Assembly: GCA_024138015.1 (NCBI GenBank)
Contig: JAMXBB010000007.1
Coordinates: 67,648,421-67,712,420 of the forward strand
Length of the DNA: 64,000 nt
DNA from: Lumnitzera littorea
Taxonomy: Eukaryota > Streptophyta > Magnoliopsida > Myrtales > Combretaceae
Reading direction: 5' to 3'
The notes under the pieces were generated by a model, which saw only the letters and a list, made by a program, of their open reading frames with translations, had not been told where the DNA came from and searched no databases. Positions 62,250-64,000 of the stretch are shown here, piece by piece (positions within the stretch are counted from its first letter, which is position 1; each line of letters begins with the position of its first letter). A program made the translations under genes and the position numbers.

Positions 62250-63997
62250 TCACCGCCGCGTTTGAGCGGCTAGGCCGAGCCATGACTTGCCATCAGCAGG
62301 TTTTGATTCTGTTGAGTTTGGATTTGCATAGGGTGATCTAGCAGTGATCCTGTATGAATTATAAAAGATAAATATATCAGATCGATAATCAAATCAAACT
62401 GGATCTGCAAGTATTGTCAAGTAAACATGTAACATCTTGTGCACAACCTCAAATTAAACAACCCAGACATGAATCCTCTTTAGTTTTGCAGAGCACAACA
62501 CTGCGAATACAATCATCTTTATAGATCCTTGTTTAACAAGCCACAATAAGAAGACTCCAAGCAACAGTATGTTTTTCACCCTTAGTATAAAGATTAATTC
62601 ATGCAACAATTTTGATGAATCATGGAAAGAAAATTTTTCTCCAAACAATTATTTCTACTCTTGTTTGAGTTCCTACCTATCTTTTCTCTTCTCCAAAAAC
62701 CGGTGTAGCGAAGCTCGTCTAGCAATGGGCAAGTCTACATAAGAGAATAGAGAATAGGAAGACAGTAAATTTCAATTTCAAAAGTTCAAACAATCTTCAG
62801 AATTACAGATCAGGAAAAATTACCACAAGCAATTGGCTCAACAGGGCGTTGGACACGCTCAGGAATCATGTTGGGGCAGGGACTGGGGACAACAACACTA
62901 GGGCTAGTTGGAATCGCAGTGCTCGACACAGCCGGAGCTTTGGTCAGGTGAGCAGAGCTACCATGGCTCAAGGAGCTTGCTTTGCTTGCCATGTGCATGA
63001 TTTCCTTTGCCCTTTCAGGACTAAGATCACTGAACACTAACACTTGCCCAGCATAGAAGATGGTCATTTGTGCGGTTTCAGGTTCCTTGGTTGCGAGGGC
63101 ATTCACACTGTAAACAACGAAATCAATCAGTGACCAGGATTGAATTGAATTGAATAAATCAAATTTCATTATCAACCCAAAACCAAATCTGCTTTAAAGT
63201 AGGTGGACAAACCTTGAATCGGCAACTGTACGGGCTTCTTCATTTGCCGAAACATGTCCAGCCTGTTTCAACAGATTGAAACTCCGAGATGCCTCGGTGT
63301 TAGAGGTTGAAGCACTCCCAGGTTTTCCAAGGGATGGAAACAAATTCATGGTGGTGTTTGGCTGGAGATACATCATCGGTGTGCCTGCAACACTCCTAAA
63401 TTATCAACTTTATACTTTGAACCTTTCCAACCTAATTTGCATCAACAACTAGGATTCTCTTTAAAAGAATTGATTGTAACATGTGCTATGAACCTATGAC
63501 TTGAGAGCAATTAAATTGTGAGGTTATAAACGAAGATTGAAACTTTGAAGAATCAAACCACAACCCATTTTTCCAAAAACTCAAATCACTTAATTAATTT
63601 AGCTGAATTTGAAATTTTACTATGAACATAACATAAAAAGGCATAACCTCACGACAAAAAAAATACCATTTTTGTTCCCCGACAGGAAATGGCGTAAGCA
63701 TGCAGCAAAACCAAATTGGAAACAACCCAAAACCAACACTGAAGACGAAAGCTTTCCAAAATTATCAGCTAATCTAAACCTTAGACAACTGTTATTAGCC
63801 TAATTTAGCTCAACGCATATTTTAAATCAAGAACATAGAAGGAAATACAACAGACTCAGTTACATACCAAGAGCTAGATCTCCAAAGGTGCCCTTTTCTT
63901 TCAAATACTGACTCAACATGCTACATGTATGGGAGAAACTATTCTTTCCGGAACACTTGCCGGAATCCATTATCTCCGATGACACTGACGAGGACAT
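62250..63997 (-). CDS. JAZ: JAZ (jasmonate ZIM-domain) repressor, TIFY10 / JAZ1-like
   Basis: Five exons on the minus strand: 63868-63997, 63213-63384, 62824-63107, 62677-62734 and 62250-62349. All introns are GT..AG and phases fit, giving 247 residues and a TGA stop. The N-terminal region has FSHTCSMLSQYLKEKGTFGD (about residues 21-40), shared by JAZ1/2/5/6-type proteins, then TMNLFPS. The TIFY/ZIM domain begins AQMTIFYAGQVLVFSD and includes LSPERAKEIMHMAS. The Jas motif LPIARRASLHRFLEKRKDR + ITARSPY matches the SLx2Fx2KRx2Rx5PY degron. The C-terminus is SKPADGKSWLGLAAQTRR. JAZ proteins bind MYC2-type factors in the nucleus and recruit NINJA-TOPLESS through TIFY; jasmonoyl-isoleucine brings the Jas degron to COI1 for destruction. 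The start ATG is only three bases from the window edge, so an earlier in-frame start cannot be excluded. Member number within the family is inference. Confidence 0.95.
62350..62676 (-). other. Jas intron of the JAZ gene
   Basis: This 327 bp intron splits the Jas motif after KDR, the position of the conserved Jas intron in plant JAZ genes. The codon spanning the junction is AG|G. If the intron is retained, the next codon is TAG, so the product would end KDR and lack the x5PY part and the C-terminus. Confidence 0.88.
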
Positions 63998-64000
63998 GCT

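Noticed and set aside
62849..63040. Plus-strand open frame over the JAZ third exon
   Set aside because: It is antisense to the TIFY exon, with no family match.
1..64000. CRISPR arrays, operons, ribosome-binding sites, phage or plasmid parts
   Set aside because: The DNA is plant nuclear; spliced genes and plant retrotransposons account for the recognisable structure, and no prokaryotic array is present.

Overview
The window is AT-rich nuclear DNA of a eudicot plant. The evidence is two spliced plant genes, one at each edge (a glycoside-hydrolase-28/pectin-lyase-like gene and a JAZ/TIFY repressor gene), with about 57 kb between them filled by nested, decayed LTR retrotransposons, solo LTRs, small inverted-repeat elements and low-complexity AT DNA. 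Nothing bacterial is present. I could not run searches. Exon borders were set by eye from GT/AG sites and frame continuity, element borders from TG..CA ends and target-site duplications (TSDs).

Layout. 1-887: intron of the GH28 gene carrying a 3 x 208 bp tandem repeat. 888-4270 (+): last four exons of the GH28 gene, whose N-terminal coding part lies left of the window. 5231-18421 (+): an old Ty1-copia element split by a 448 bp solo LTR (7130-7577, TSD ataca) and by a full-length Ty3-gypsy element (8936-16244, TSD ggtaa), which itself carries a reverse LTR-like insert (11556-12394). 18422-20990: anonymous AT-rich DNA. 20996-23808 (-): a complete 2.8 kb non-coding LTR retroelement with short LTRs, PBS, PPT and a perfect TSD (atagg); its interior has an odd GT-rich stretch. 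A fragment of a related element may lie at 24487-24580. 24850-31735 (-): a second Ty1-copia, interrupted by two more solo-LTR-like inserts (26063-27012; 29927-31257 with TSD atttt). 31736-46541: mostly AT-rich DNA with two MITE-like elements and one promoter-like stretch. 46547-55912 (-): a Ty3-gypsy element with LTRs of about 2.1 kb and TSD gttaa. 55918-61990: AT-rich DNA with a MITE, an RNase-H-like gene relic, an inverted-repeat-bounded block and microsatellites. 62250-63997 (-): a five-exon JAZ gene coding for 247 residues.

How it works together. The two real genes are unrelated in function: one is a cell-wall pectin-modifying enzyme family member, the other a jasmonate co-receptor/repressor. 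They are separated by a transposon nest in which insertion order can be read directly: copia first, then the gypsy element and a solo LTR into it, then another LTR into the gypsy element. All retroelement coding regions carry many stops and frameshifts, so none looks able to move by itself. The least ordinary items are the non-coding LTR element at 20996-23808 and the JAZ Jas-intron arrangement, where retention would stop translation just inside the degron.
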